64,000 nucleotides of DNA. It comes from Verpa conica. Lineage: Eukaryota; Ascomycota; Pezizomycetes; Pezizales; Morchellaceae. This document shows, in pieces, positions 33,752-46,424 of this stretch. The first letter of the stretch is position 1. Each line of letters begins with the position of its first letter. Below the pieces are notes generated by a model. The model was given only the letters and a program-made list of their open reading frames with translations, ran no database searches and was not told where the DNA came from. The stretch lies in NCBI GenBank assembly GCA_033030425.1, contig JAUFSD010000001.1, positions 2,790,001 to 2,854,000 on the forward strand, written 5' to 3'. A program made the translations under genes and the position numbers.

Positions 33752-33769
33752 ACAAAGTAACGCTATGGA
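33752..33769. repeat. Right target-site duplication of the LINE
   Basis: ACAAAGTAACGCTATGGA follows the poly-A tail directly and equals 26978-26995. It contains the ATG of the small ORF at 33765. Confidence 0.9.
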
Positions 33770-33986
33770 AAAAACAAGAAAACCACTTGCATGCCGGATA
33801 TTCAACGGTGCCGGGAAAGTGACAATTTTTTTTGTAGATCATGACCTGTGGGAAGATACAAGTAGGGGAATACGGTTAATTATCCCTCCACCAAACCTCT
33901 TTTCTGTTTTGGAGGTAGTCAATGATGCCATGACATTTAACTGCTTGCGGGGTAGAGCAGTGTATGTAAGGGTAATCAAGACATAG
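33765..33986 (+). CDS. Small hypothetical ORF (73 aa) at the LINE insertion point
   Basis: A 73-codon frame starts at the ATG inside the right LINE target duplication and ends in TAG. The middle reads SRGIRLIIPPPNLFSVLEVV and then RGRAVYVRVI. This faintly resembles the second half of a doublecortin-type fold (RLxxxPxxFxSxxxxL...GAVRxLY), but I would not assign it. A downstream exon is possible because a family member would be longer. The LINE lies at its start codon and has separated it from its former upstream DNA by about 6.8 kb. It may be a real gene, an exon or chance. Confidence 0.35.
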   Translation: MEKTRKPLACRIFNGAGKVTIFFVDHDLWEDTSRGIRLIIPPPNLFSVLEVVNDAMTFNCLRGRAVYVRVIKT

Positions 33987-34447
33987 CCAAGGTCCGAGAG
34001 GGAGATCATATGCCACGAAAACCCCTTGGATGATACTCTTATTTAGCGAAAAGGCGGGGACGGAGGCATACTCCAGGGTGATCCGTGATCTCGGGGGAAG
34101 AGTCTTGTTTGGATGCAGGCGTCTCCTATTAACAGGGGTGTGTTGCTGGACACAGTAACATTTTGCTTGACACGAGGCTCAACCGTTAAGACAACGTCAA
34201 CTGACTGTCACACATCGAGATTCTTCCTTAGATCACCATTCCACGCAAGACACCCCCGGACGTCCGGATTTCACAACCTTCCACTTAGGAGAGCATTCCC
34301 TATCTGTACTCGTGATAGTTTCCCTGTACTCATCTCGGTCAACCGTGCCCTGATCCATTCAATTGACCCACCTGTATTGCAGCTCTTAGCAGGTGCCCAT
34401 AGCTCTATTCCCCTCTGTACAAATACCATCGCATGCTGCCATTGTGA

Positions 34448-36470
34448 ATGATTCACCAGCGCACCCCCCGGCTGAAGCCCGCGCCTTCATTCCCCTCTCC
34501 CAGTAATCTTCCAGAAACTGGTGCCGATCAACCGCCACCTCCATCCCCGGCGTACGCAGTTTCCTCATCATCGACGTACCGGCCGCCCTCTCCGGTTGCA
34601 CGATCACGGAGGCCTTTAGCACCCGACGATAAAAAGAACCAGGCACCGGCACTTTTCTGGAGTGGATTGCTTAGTTCACCATTGCTACTAATCATGTTGT
34701 TTCTTGTATCCTGGCTGCTACTCGCAGTATTCTGGATAAACGATGGTAGTGCGGCGGATGTATACCGTCGTGGCACGAATCCACAGCCAAAATCATATTT
34801 GAGACGTGGGGCATGTCCAGACTATAAAGATTACTCGACAAGAAAACACCCACCGTACACAACTGGGGCCTACCAGTTGCCATCCCAGCGTCCAGTAGAA
34901 GAGTGCCGGCTGTTCAAGTCTGATGCTGTCGAGGAGGTTATCTCAAAGATGACGGGGCTGATGATTGACGTTGACATGGCGAAACTGTTTGAGAATTCCT
35001 TTCCCAACACCCTAGATACAACAGTAAGATGGCATTTGGACGCGGAAAAGGTTGAGGATAAACAGAGTTTTATTGTCACGGGAGATATCAACGCACAGTG
35101 GTTGAGGGATAGTACAAATCAGCTTAGCCAGTACCAGTTGTTGGTTGGAAAGGATCCGGCATTGAAGAATTTGATATTGGGGGCTATCAATACGCAGGTG
35201 CGTTTCTTACCGGCTAGCTGTGGCTAAAGGGGGTTCTAAACATTTTATGCGATCGCCAGGCCGATTTTATCTTACAATCTCCTTACTGCAATGCGTTCCA
35301 ACCTCCAAAAGCCTCCGGTTTAGAGCCGTATGTTTAATCCTTCTTTCTCCATATCTAGTAGATATGAGACTTCACCTCTCTTTTAGTTATACCTAGCCCC
35401 TAATCTAGCATGCCTACTATAGGACCTCTAACGGCCAGGATGATACTGTCCATCCTATCTACGATAACACTGTAGTCTTCGAGTGCAAATATGAGATCGA
35501 CTCCCTCGCCTCCTTCCTTTCCCTAGGAAACCAGTACTACAACCACACTAGTGATGCATCCTTCGTCTCTACACGCTGGCTGGCTGCTCTTCGGAACGTC
35601 CTAAACTTAATTGATGAGCAACGCACAAGTACTTTTGCAAGCGATGGGAGTGTGCAGAACCAGGTTTATAACTTCCAGCGTGTCACGACACGAGGAACTG
35701 AGACGTTAAACCTTGATGGAATTGGGAATCCGATTGGTGCCAATACGTCTTTGATTCGCTCTGCGTTCAGACCGAGTGATGATGCGGTGATTATGCAGTT
35801 TTTTATCCCTGGAAACGCTTTCATGGCCGTCGAGTTGCAACGAACCGCAGCGGTGCTCACTGCTGCCTCACAACCTGCACTTGCAGCTCAGGTTACTGCA
35901 CTAGGGAAAGAAATTGAGGCAGGTGTGTGGAAACATGGCGTCGTTCAACATGCCGTCTTCGGTAAAGTATTTGCCTACGAAGTCGATGGGTACGGGTCAC
36001 ACATCATCATGGATGATGCGAACCTCCCATCGCTGCTCGCACTCCCATTACTAGGATTTGTGGATTTAAACAATGAGGTTTACAAGAATACCAGGAGGAT
36101 GGTCCTTAGTCGTGAAGGCAATCCTTATTATTTGACTGGTAGTCAATTCCAGGGGATTGGGGGTCCGCATATTGGCATTACCCACGCATGGCCAATTAGT
36201 TTACTTGTCCAGGCTATGACTAGCGATGATGATGATGAGATCAAGGGTTTGCTTGCGGCAGTGCTCAGAGCGAGTCCACTGGGGTTGGTTCATGAGAGTG
36301 TCAATGTAGAGAGGGTTACAGACTATACCAGTAAGTTTTTTCCATTCGGTCTTGAAGCGAGACCAGAGACTGATGGTGCGTTCAACAGGGAGTTGGTTTG
36401 CATGGGCGAATTCGGTATATGCACAGACGATTCTCGACCTTGCAAAGAGGAAGCCACATTTGATATTTAA
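34448..36470 (+). CDS. GH125 exo-alpha-1,6-mannosidase-like type II membrane protein
   Basis: This is a glycoside hydrolase family 125 protein (DUF1237); the characterised bacterial members are exo-alpha-1,6-mannosidases. Exons are 34448-35197, 35260-35327 and 35423-36470, in total 1866 nt (621 aa), phase-consistent. Residues 1-72 are proline/serine-rich. A strong hydrophobic segment at about 74-97 (LLLIMLFLVSWLLLAVFWI) has the look of a type II signal anchor, which places the enzyme in the secretory pathway. Family motifs are SFIVTGDINAQWLRDSTNQL, SPYCNAFQPP, ECKYEIDSLASFL, IRSAFRPSDD, GYGSHIIMDDANLPSLL and GGPHIGITHAWPISLLVQ. The likely role is trimming of alpha-1,6-linked mannose in fungal glycans. 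The start is the first ATG, and 33987-34447 upstream is non-coding. Confidence 0.92.
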
Positions 36471-37803
36471 GGAAGCTGCTAAGGCGCCTAAGTAAAGAGG
36501 TAAGGTGGAAGTGAAAGCAATAATTTTTGGCGGTGATTGCATGGCTATGTATATATTTACAGGCGTTCTATACTTGCTTCCCTTACCTATAATATACCTA
36601 CCATCGCACTTTAGTATAGGGAGACTGGCATTCGAACAGAACATATAACAGTAACAAAATTCTTACCTGCATCAGGGACTGAGTTCTGCGAATTCTGTAT
36701 GATATGGTGGGTACTCAGTAGAACTACCGTAGGTACTTGTTAAATTGGATATCTCCGGTACCGCCACCAGTCGAGGTAGAGCCCTAAGCAGTAATACCCT
36801 ATAAGACTGTTTAGCACCCCCAAAGCTTCTACCTGAGCTTCAAGAATTCCTTTACGCAGTTTAGTGTTGTAGATACCTAATTTATCGGGTACATACTCTA
36901 CCTATACTAATATATCTCCGACGATTACAACTATCGTTAGAGTACTAAATTGAGATCCTTTGGGGAATATGCCTCTTCTCAGTATAACCCCGTACTTCCT
37001 ATAATTTACTAGGGCTATCAGAGGTTTCGGCTTAGTAAGGTACCACTGTGCTTCATGATATAATCGTCGTCAGCATGCTGATCTAATTGGAATGCATTCA
37101 ATTTCGGAACCGTAGTCAGGGCAGGGGCCAAAATATCAATCCTTGTATAACACTTTCAAAACCCCTCTAATAGCATAAAAAATCCCGTAGTATACTTAGG
37201 ACAAAAAACAGCCCTTTTATACATAATATTAAAAATATCACCATGAGTATACTAAATTATGTACTAGGTATAATAGGGAATTGTTCCATATGGTACTTTT
37301 TACACCTAAAGAGGCTTTATTCTGCAACAACCATAGCCCTCAGTGGCCTATAAAAACTTGAGGAACCTCAATAGTACATTATAAAACTTTCAAAGATTTT
37401 ATAGGAAATTCTATCCACTAATAATGCTGGAACACCGGCTCAAAATGTTGGTCTGGGCTTTAGGCCGCGCACTATACATCAATACCGTTAAAGTGCCCTG
37501 AACGAACGGAGTGAATGAAAGGGTTATGGGGGTGCAAGGCCTAACGGGTTTCTGATTGGCTACTTCGTGAAGGGCATGCGACGCCCCACTGGGCAAAGGG
37601 CGTCGTCTCGAGTGCCAAGAAGCCGAGCAGGCCCTGGCCCCGCTGCCGTTGGATGCCCCTCGTACTCAGTCAGTTCAGCTCTCTCCTACTCCGCTCCCCC
37701 AAAAGAAAAAACACAGCATCTCTTTTCTCTCTCCACCATTCATCTCTTCCGTGTCTTATCAATTCCATCTCTTAAACTCAAATTCATTCAAAAGAAACAC
37801 ATA
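36471..37803. other. Intergenic region between GH125 and PMM genes
   Basis: About 1.3 kb, AT-rich, no gene seen. The last 130 bases before the PMM start are pyrimidine-rich (CTCTCTCC, CTTTTCTCTC), as in many fungal core promoters. Confidence 0.55.
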
Positions 37804-38853
37804 ATGTCTGCAGCTGCAGCTCAATTCCCACCTCTCACGCAGCGTCCTATCGCTAGGACAATCTGTCTTTTCGATGTCGATGACACTTTGACGCCCGCAA
37901 GACGGGTATGTGGACTCGTCTTGACTGAGGGGGTTTTGTGGGTTTTGTGGCTAACGAATTGCGTAGACTATAAGCCCTGAGATGTTGTCTCTGCTCCAGC
38001 GGCTTAGAAAAAAGGTTGCAATCGGCTACGTTGGTGGAAGCGATCTTGTCAAGCAGCAGGAACAGATCGGAATTAATGGGTATAATGGTATTTTCAAAAA
38101 ACAGACCCTCGGCTTTAATGTAGAAGCTAACTCTCACTCTCTCAAATAGTGACCGACCTTTTTGACTTCTGTTTCCCCGAGAACGGTCTCACTGCTATCA
38201 GGCTTGGAGAGAATCTCCCGAGTATTAGCTTCATCCAGTGGCTGGGAGAGGAGAAGTATAAGAAGTTGGCGAGCTTTATATTGCATTATATTGCAGACTT
38301 AGACATTCCTATTAAGCGGTAGGTAGCTCGCCTTGTGAGGAGTTAAATTGCTTTAGATTGGGTCTGAGATGGTGCAGATGCTAATAGGTCATGCAGTGGA
38401 ACTTTTATCGAGTTCCGGAATGGGATGATTAATGTCTCCCCTATTGGACGTAATGCTTCGTATGGACCCTTAGACCTCTAATACCATATAACTTATAAAA
38501 CTAACACCTTGTTTAGTGTCCAAGAACGCCACGATTTCGAAGCCTACGACAAAATCCACAACGTCCGCCGCGACCTTGTCAACCAGCTCCGTGAAAAGTT
38601 CAGTGACTATGGACTTACGTATAGCATCGGTGGGCAGATTTCATTTGACGTATTTCCACAGGGATGGGATAAGACGTATTGTCTCCAGCATGTAGAGAAA
38701 GAAGGTGTCTTTGACACGATTCATTTCTTTGGTGACAAGACGCATAAGGGTGGAAACGATTATGAGATTTATGAGGACCCAAGAACGATAGGACACAGTG
38801 TCACGAAGCCAGAAGATACGATGGAGGAGTTGAAGAAGCTTTTTGATTTTTAG
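37804..38853 (+). CDS. SEC53: Phosphomannomutase, 5 exons
   Basis: The enzyme converts mannose-6-phosphate and mannose-1-phosphate in the cytosol, feeding GDP-mannose for N- and O-glycans and GPI anchors. It belongs to the HAD superfamily. Exons are 37804-37905, 37967-38087, 38150-38318, 38397-38459 and 38517-38853, in total 792 nt (263 aa), the normal eukaryotic PMM size. Visible motifs are the catalytic DVDDTLT near residue 24, [61 protein letters not shown] and [17 protein letters not shown]. Introns are about 57-78 nt. The donor at 38088 is chosen over the nearby GGGTAT because only it gives [10 protein letters not shown]. It sits 1.3 kb downstream of another mannose enzyme on the same strand. 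Confidence 0.96.
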
Positions 38854-39950
38854 TAGACCTTTTATGTTTGGTAAAATGTTTAGCGCTTGCTTGCTTGGTC
38901 AAGGGAGATAAATGAATCGAATCATGGGTTCCTAATACAGTAAACTACTGGCCCCAGGCTACTTTCTGCCCCTCAACCATGTGAACCCTGGAAAGTCGGG
39001 CCGATATCTCCCTAATTTTTGCGTGTAAAAAAACTTACGATAACCTTTATTCTATATTTTATGCTATGTATAGCTTTTCCAAGTTTGAATCCCTTACCTC
39101 AGCTGCGGTATTCCTAAACGAGCTTCCATGATATGCCTCTGTACACGTGTACCGAGTGAGTGGTTTACTAGATTAGGCTCATGGCGAGGCGACTACTTTT
39201 GTAATGCATACGCGAATGTCCAGAGTCATTTTTTACGGGGTAACACCGTGACGTAGCGAGTGACCATCCGTGATAAGATAGAATTACCTTAGGTGTTTTT
39301 TTTGCTTTTTAAGTTAGGGCCCATTTTTTTTTAAAGATCAGGCAAGTTCTTTGGGAAATACCCTCATGTATTTACAGCGGGTTAAAAATCTTAGACCTTT
39401 TTTGTGGAAAAAATAAAGTTATTTTTCCTACAGAAGATCTGTCGGTAGATATTTGAGACTTCAGGTAAGGACTTCATTAAGGGTGGTAGTTTCTAAATTT
39501 GTGATCGACCTAGCTAGGTTATTGTATCTTTGAGTAATGTGATGGGGGGGGGGCTTTGTTACAGAATCTGGTGGCGTCAGAGAGAGTGAATTTGGACAAG
39601 GTTCCTAGTTCTTTTGCCTTTCATTACTTTTACAAGATTTTTACAATCCCACAGTCACATTTTTTTTAAAAAAAAAAACTCTTCTTGGTGTGCATCATCA
39701 CATGGAGTGGTGCCACGATAGAAGTTCTGGTCCCGAGTGATGGTGAATGTTTGAGGTAAATTAGGTATCGAATCACGAAGGAAAATTTCCGCCAGTTCCT
39801 ATAGTAGCTAGCAGGTTCCTGGAAAGTTTTAAGCACTGTTCAAATCCCGACTGGGGACCAGTACTGGTATTGTCTATGCGGACACGTATGTCGTGTCACA
39901 CTAGCTAGTCGCTTTTGTCCCGCTTCTTGGGTATACTACATGTGTGATTT

Positions 39951-40052
39951 CAGGGTCTATGCCTTACCAACTTCCTGCGAACTATACAAAAAGCATATAG
40001 GGACTATAGGGACTTGTATAGTTCCCAGGAAGTTGGTAAGGCGTAGACCCTG
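39951..40052. repeat. 102-bp near-perfect inverted repeat
   Basis: The arms of about 40 bases start CAGGGTCTATGCCTTACCAA and end with its near complement TTGGTAAGGCGTAGACCCTG, around a spacer of about 22 bases. There is only one mismatch in the outer 20 pairs. It would form a strong hairpin as DNA or RNA. It has no coding frame and no obvious target duplication. It could be a foldback MITE or an RNA hairpin source. Confidence 0.8.
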
Positions 40053-40335
40053 TTAATAATATAATTAATGTATATAGATATAGAGAGATCGGTGCAAGAA
40101 CTAGAGCCTTTCTATCCGGAAGTAATATACTAGATATTTACTTTTTATAGTACAGTACCATAAAGAGGGGTGGGATCAGTACGGTGCTCCCACCAATACG
40201 CTAGCGATATAGGAAGAATAAGGTATTAGTGCAGTAATCTACCTCAAATACTTGTTTAATTCGTTATTTGCGACTAAACTCACCCCGTTTTTTCATACTG
40301 TACTTACCTACATCGGGAGTATGGTTCGTTATATT

Positions 40336-40392
40336 ATCAAGACATCACTCCATGTACTTATGATTAATTCATTCATTCATCAAGACATCACT
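40336..40392 (+). mobile_element. Tiny SINE tail insertion with 14-bp target duplication
   Basis: A 29-bp insert at 40350-40378 (CCATGTACTTATGATTAATT then ATTC repeats) is flanked by the exact 14-bp repeat ATCAAGACATCACT at 40336-40349 and 40379-40392. It matches the tail of the elements at 9227 and 10050, here in plus orientation. A poly-repeat end plus a duplication of this size marks a very short retroposition product. Confidence 0.65.
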
Positions 40393-43300
40393 ACCCTCCC
40401 TCTAGAATTACCGAGGCCTTTAGCAAAGGGTGACTTGTAATATGTTTCCAAGTTCTAATAGAAGACATATATGTAGCTATCACTATAAATCCTATATACC
40501 TTCTTTAGAGATATAAACTAAAGCCTCTTTACCTTTGATTTTTCCCTTTAGGGAATATTTTAGGCTGAACGGACCTTTTAACTACATAGTATTTCTTAAA
40601 GAAAATACATACATGAATAGCAACCTAGTATATATGAATCACATATGTAACCAGAGAGTATCTGTAAGAGGAAACCCTTATAAAATCGAGTAAGTTAACA
40701 TAAGCACTTAATAATCACGGTTTAGCAAGATAATCTATATATATGTGCTGGATCTTATTTATCCAAGTCGTTCACCTATGCAATGGATTCATGAAGTCAG
40801 TAAAACATAACGGGAGTAGGTTACCCCAAACATAGCTCGCTAAGGTCAATAACATATCCTGTAAGTACTTGCTTCATACTGGCTGATACTTTGTACCCGC
40901 GACAGGCAGTAAGTACCGGTACCTGCAAATGCAATTTCTAAACAGGAAATATTTATTGGATACGGGGGCTTTTTTTTGCAAGGTGTACTTGTCTATTAGC
41001 GAGGGTACTCACTTTCATTTCCGGGTACTTATTGCCTGTCACGGGTATCAAGATTTCCGAGAGTGTGTACCACGGGAAAATCCAATTGACGGATGCAAGA
41101 TCATCATTAGTCCGGAGGATACTGTCCACTTACTACCTTGCTGCCTATAACCTACATTAGCCCATGAACAGACTAGCTTTAGATTATATCATTTCACTTG
41201 AGCGAATGTCAGTGCAGGATGAGTGTTGCTAAATAATCTATGGTGTGATCTGGCCAACCATCTACACACACCCCAAATGCGAGTAAAGTAAGCCTCAGGG
41301 GTTGTCCTTAAGTTATATAAATGGTTGGTGAAAGTAAAACACTAAATAAGTCTCACCAGTCGTCAGCAGCTTAAATGCGCAAGTTCCAGGTTGGTAGTTG
41401 GGTGGAATTAGCAAGACCTATGAGCTGACGAGAACAACGTTGACCTTCTATGTCTTCTTGCACGGTACCTCTGGGACAGACTTTATCGATAAAACAGACT
41501 TATAGGACTTCTTAGGTCACAAAACTTACCAAGTAGATATAATGCTATACATATTAGCCATAGGCAATAGTCATCAGGCAGCCGTTTATCATTGTAACCT
41601 GGCTGAGTCTGAAATACATAGTCTCTTCGATAAAGGTTGTCCCAGTATGTCTGCCTGTGTCTTGGTCTTCTGACTGCAAGCAACTAATTTCGCAGCCTTG
41701 TGCTACGCAACGTCACTTTCTGTCCCAACCTCCGAATTCCTACCGCCTCAGTAACTCGTGGTCTTCTCCAGGCCAGCAGTGTTGAATGACGAGCTCTTAA
41801 GCCGTTTTTTGTTAATAGGGCCGTTACTTTAAGGATTAGAAATAGGTATACTGTGTTATGCCACTGTTACTCAGTCTTAATCATCGGAATCGAAAGTCAC
41901 GAGATCACCGGCGATCACTCGTATAGATCGGATGTTTTTCCAAGGGTCCAAATCTTTCAGGTTACAACCCGACTGGTTGGAACTGACCACTACAGATCAA
42001 CAAACTGAATGGACTTAAAGGTGAACTCGCAATCCGTCAGATAAAACCTACTTAAATTACAGAAACGACGAACGTAATGAGAAAAATGATCCCTGGTCTG
42101 GACCGCGCAATGATTTGAGCCACGTGATGCCAAATAACGGCCGGCCTTTAACAAACCATATTACCATTGAGATAATACTGTTTTCTCAGACCAGTTCTAT
42201 GTCAAACAGTGTTCTTGTTCGGACCGCATACACACGTTCGTACCCGTGGTTATCCCCCACCTTCTCATCATAGCTCTTGCTCTAGGCCCGGAGCCTCCAG
42301 AGAGCCAGCCAATAGATTCACCCACCAGCTGCAATTAGATGGAAACAAAATTTTCTTGCACAACTGATCTACACGATCGTCAAACCCTCCAACCACATTG
42401 GTCCAGTTGAGCAATCAGAACAAGGGATTTTTCAAATCGAGATCATGTGCTTTATTTTTTTCTGGTACAGATTGTTTTATAGATTCGATTCTATCTGTTT
42501 CGTCTCTGTTTCATATTTTTTTGATGAGCCGTTGGTTGGCCGAAGATTCTCCCCTCCGGGCGGCCTGGCGGAAAGAGATTTCTCAATCAGTGAAGCGCGG
42601 AGGAATTGACTCCGAATTCAACGACTGCTACCATAGTGTACTTTGGGGGGACATAAAGGTATCATGCTCCGAGCGGCCAAGATAACAAGATATTATCTTG
42701 ATTGGCAGGGACCAGGCGGTTAAAGATTAAACTTCAAGTTTGTTATTCAGCCCTACATCATATGACCCAGGCTTCGGCTCGCTGCTCCAACCTACAGGTG
42801 TTCCGTAACCCCGATCTGAAACGGCCAGGTCCCACTTTTTGTTTTCTTTTCGTTTTTTTTCTTATATAGGGTTACATATAGGCGCAGCATCGAGACAGAA
42901 GTCGATGAGATCACCGCCGAGGTTCTTTCAGAATTTTTCGTCTCAGATTACGCCTCTTGTTGAAATCTAGGCTGCTGAAAAGTAGGGGGGCCTGTATCAA
43001 GGACATCAAGTGTATCAAGTAGAGGTAGTCGCCAGAGAATACCTTTTCTACTGACCTGCTGCGCAACTCTCATGTCTCAGTCACAGGTTCGCAGTCTATC
43101 AAATGTGTGCATATCTCTGACACTTTGTAACATGCATATCAAGAAAAACGAGCCGACAGCCCACCCAGGAATATGGGTTTCTGTCACCGATCATTCAATG
43201 TACGCCATCAAGTTTTGCAGCATCGTACCAAGGCAAATCCAGGAACGGCTGCCGAAGAGCAGAGGGGAGCCCTTCTGGATTTTTGCAGAGCACATAAGCA

Positions 43301-44539
43301 TAGAGTAATAGCAGACGGATCAATTGACAAGTCATACTAGAACCCACCGCAATGCCTACAAAAATACTCCAATATTTGACAGCTGGCTAGCCTTAGCCAT
43401 GAAGGGTAACTTCAATACCGCCTCCATTGTTGTTATGCCTCTTAATGGCTGGTATAACCCGGGGATAACCCCGGAATACTCACCGAGCCAAGCTTTCCCC
43501 AGCCTTAGCCTCGGGAGATGGTGGGCTCTGATGGAGTGATGCGTATCGGAAAACTACACTGTCCGGTAGTTCTATTTGTCTGGGGATCTGTAGCTACATC
43601 GATAGATCTCATGTTGTGATGGTGCAAGCTTCCTACCCCAGGAAGTATGTCGTGCCGGAGGTGCCTCGAAGACAACGTCACAAAAAAGGATACCCTGCTT
43701 GCGTGGCACGTCACTCATGCATGCAGTATCAAGGTGCACCAAGGCCAGGCCTTCCGACTTTCAAGCTCCTCTGAACCCCCCCCTCCTTCCCTAATCTCCC
43801 CGCCTCTCAGGTTGCAAATCATTCCCAGAGCTCTAAGCCTCATGATTATCAGTTGAGCAGTCACATATTTCACAGGAACTACTACAGCTTATGGAATAAA
43901 CTTCCAATATATATTGTATACTAGCTATGCGATCCACAAACTTTCGTTTCACCCAGCTTCCACAGCAGGGATCAAAAATACAATAACCCCTAAGATTAAC
44001 CCTTTAGAAACCATATTTTTAAAAGAAACGCCGCCCAAAAAAAACAGTAATGAACACCCCTAATAAATATTAAGTACCAGGAAAAGAGTATTCGTAAAAT
44101 AAGATGAAAGAAAGGAAGAAAAGGGTATCAAATAACCGCACGTCCTATCAAAGTACAAGTCTCCTCCTTATGGCCTTTTCCTTGTTTTCGTACAATGGAA
44201 GCTCGCCAAAATCAACAAACCAAAATAAAAGGACAGTCCCCAAAAATGCCGGTCGCCTTTTAGCTATGCCGATCCCCAAATATGCATATATGCAGAACAA
44301 AAAGAAAAAGTCCGAAATGCCGAAAAAACTTGCCTGTCGATAGCTGGTATCCGACCAAAAAGGAGAGTTAAACAAAATTATCCAAAAAAAATCCAAGACA
44401 AAGGAAAGTCCCATATTCATAAGTCGTAAAACCCTAAATAGAAAAAATATGCACACCTCCCAAGTTATGTCCCAAAACCCAAAAAGAAAAAAAAAATGGT
44501 AAAACAAAGGGAAAAATCACAAACAAAACCAAAACCACT

Positions 44540-46424
44540 TTAATGAGTGCTCAGAGGATCTTCTCCCATAGGACCCCTCCCCTCTTCGAGTGCCCCTAGT
44601 TCATCTCCATGGCCATGAGGTTCAACCTCAGGCATCACTTCCTCTGCTTCCTCCAAAGTTTCGCCGCTATCAACAATATCCCACCAATTTGTGTCGGCCC
44701 TCCGGGGTAGTGGTGGTCGCCTCCCCCCATCCTCCTGCCTTGTTAACCAGATTTCTGCCGCCTCTTTCCGCTCCTCTTCCCTCCTCTCATAGGCCTTCCT
44801 TGCCTCAAAGCTCATATTCTTCTTCTTTCTCCAGCCTTCCTCCCTCCTAACAGTAGTTTCCTCCCCTGCAACAAATCCGTATCTCGACCAGAACGATCTT
44901 CCGTCCGACTTCGCGATGTACCTCCATGGCTTCTCCCGGATTGTGAACAACCAACAATCTACCGCACACTGTACCGGTATTGTGAATGCTACCATACAGG
45001 CCAATGGAAAGTTTGGGTTTTTAACGAAGCGGTCCTGATATTGTAGTAAATTGCTAATAAGTGGTAGCACCCACATGAGAGCATATACTAGTGGGTAAAT
45101 AAACAGTAGTCGTAGCTGTCGGCTAATAGCTATCCTCCTCCCCCGCAGTCTCGCACTTTTTGCATCCTGACTTCCCCCTCGTGCATTACCACCACTCTCC
45201 ATATTAGATATTGACATAGGCAACGATCCCCTGCGTGAAGGTGATGATGAATTTCCATCACAAGTTGACCCGCGTGGTTCCGAATTGCAAGGTGAAAAGT
45301 TGAGTTTCTCTGCAATAGTCTGGGGGATTACAAGAGCTTTTGCAAATGGCTGGTCGGAGGCGTTTGATGCTTGCCGGCTATCTCCAACAGGTGATACGGG
45401 TATCAGCCCATGAACATCCAGTGCCGGAAGTTGTCCATTGTTTGGCTTGGGCTGTTCTGCCGCAGCCAAGTCTGCTGTATCCATCTCCAATGTACTGGCA
45501 CCCACGTGACTCCGGAATGTGCGAAATTTCATTCGCACATAGATGTAAATAGAGGCATATATTATCAGAATCGTAACGAGGATTATGTATCGAGGTATCC
45601 AGGCCAGTGCCATTCGATACCAAAATGGTCTGACTGGAAGATAGCAAAACGTGCCTTGGGCAGTATAGGCAGGTGCACTGTTAATGTAGGCAAGCGAAGG
45701 CATCAAAATTGAAAAAGCCAACCATGCAGCGTAGACAGAATGGCGATATCGATATAATCCGCCTTCACCGATTGCTGTTAGGCCAGGTCGAAAGATATAA
45801 AGTGCACTGTGAACTGCTATTACCAGTACCGCGAAATCTGAATTCCAAAATTAGTCCAATGTTACAGATTTCATTACCCCCCCCCTTCCCGAATGAATAT
45901 TTCCATAGATTATGACACTTACCGGAAGCCTCAATTCCCATAGACATAAAAAATCCAGCCGCCTGACAAAACTTCGATGTACTCGAAACTGCACCCGTTG
46001 TGAATACAACCGCCGGATATATCAACTGCCAACTTGCTTTGAAAAAGTCTGAAAATACCAGCAGCATGATGAGACTATATATTATTAAATTAGCATCCCT
46101 CTACCAATTCCCCCTAATATTTAATGTAAACCTGTACAACCAGCCAGTTCCCGGGGGTGCATACTGATGTCTGAAGCTTCTCTTCATGCGCACAAACCAC
46201 CACCCAACAACAACCCCACTGATTAATGAAATGCTCGCTGCCACCAGTGCTATTACTCGTAAAATATAGAGCTCTTGACTAGTTAATATCGGTGCATCAT
46301 TGTTCAGGCTACCCAGAGCCCGACCATCAAGCCTACTCAAGCCATATATCGGGTCATCAACCCACAGTCCGTTACTTCCTTCCGTCCGCTTCCCCAGTAA
46401 ATTTGTTGAAAACCAGCCCATCAT
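44540..46424 (-). CDS. GPR1: Gpr1/Git3-type seven-helix receptor, 3 exons
   Basis: This G protein-coupled receptor belongs to the Gpr1/Git3 class, linked in yeasts to glucose or other nutrient sensing upstream of cAMP-PKA; the ligand here is unknown. Exons are 46424-46165, 46074-45923 and 45837-44540, in total 1710 nt (569 aa), phase-consistent. TM1 is at about residues 52-77 (VIALVAASISLISGVVVGWW). TM2-TM5 follow (LIMLLVFSDFF, FFMSMGIEASDFAVLVIAVH, LAFSILMPSLAYI, YIILVTILIIYASIYIYV). A third intracellular loop of about 150 residues, rich in Ser/Pro, precedes TM6-TM7 (LLFIYPLVYALMWVLPLISN, CMVAFTIPVQCAVDCWLF). The C-terminal tail is charged, Glu/Arg-rich and probably coiled. The Git3 N- and C-terminal domains are both visible. 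It is divergent to the UCH gene across 2.1 kb. Confidence 0.88.

Larger units (their letters stand above)
38854..44539. other. Gene-poor region with hairpin and SINE piece
   Basis: No supportable gene. It holds homopolymer runs (eight G near 39544, long A/T near 39660-39680), the 102-bp inverted repeat at 39951-40052 and a SINE tail piece at 40336-40392. From about 42400 to 43860 base composition becomes more even and several 70-95 codon frames lie on the plus strand, with no family I know. This could be an exon-rich unknown gene, a dead one, or chance. The A-rich stretch just below 44540 is 3' DNA of the receptor gene. Confidence 0.5.

Noticed and set aside
39728..39862. Possible tRNA gene with B-box-like GTTCAAATCCC and ends GGTCCC/GGGACC
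   Set aside because: The T-arm does not pair, the length is about 135 nt and no A-box fits; it does not fold as a cloverleaf.
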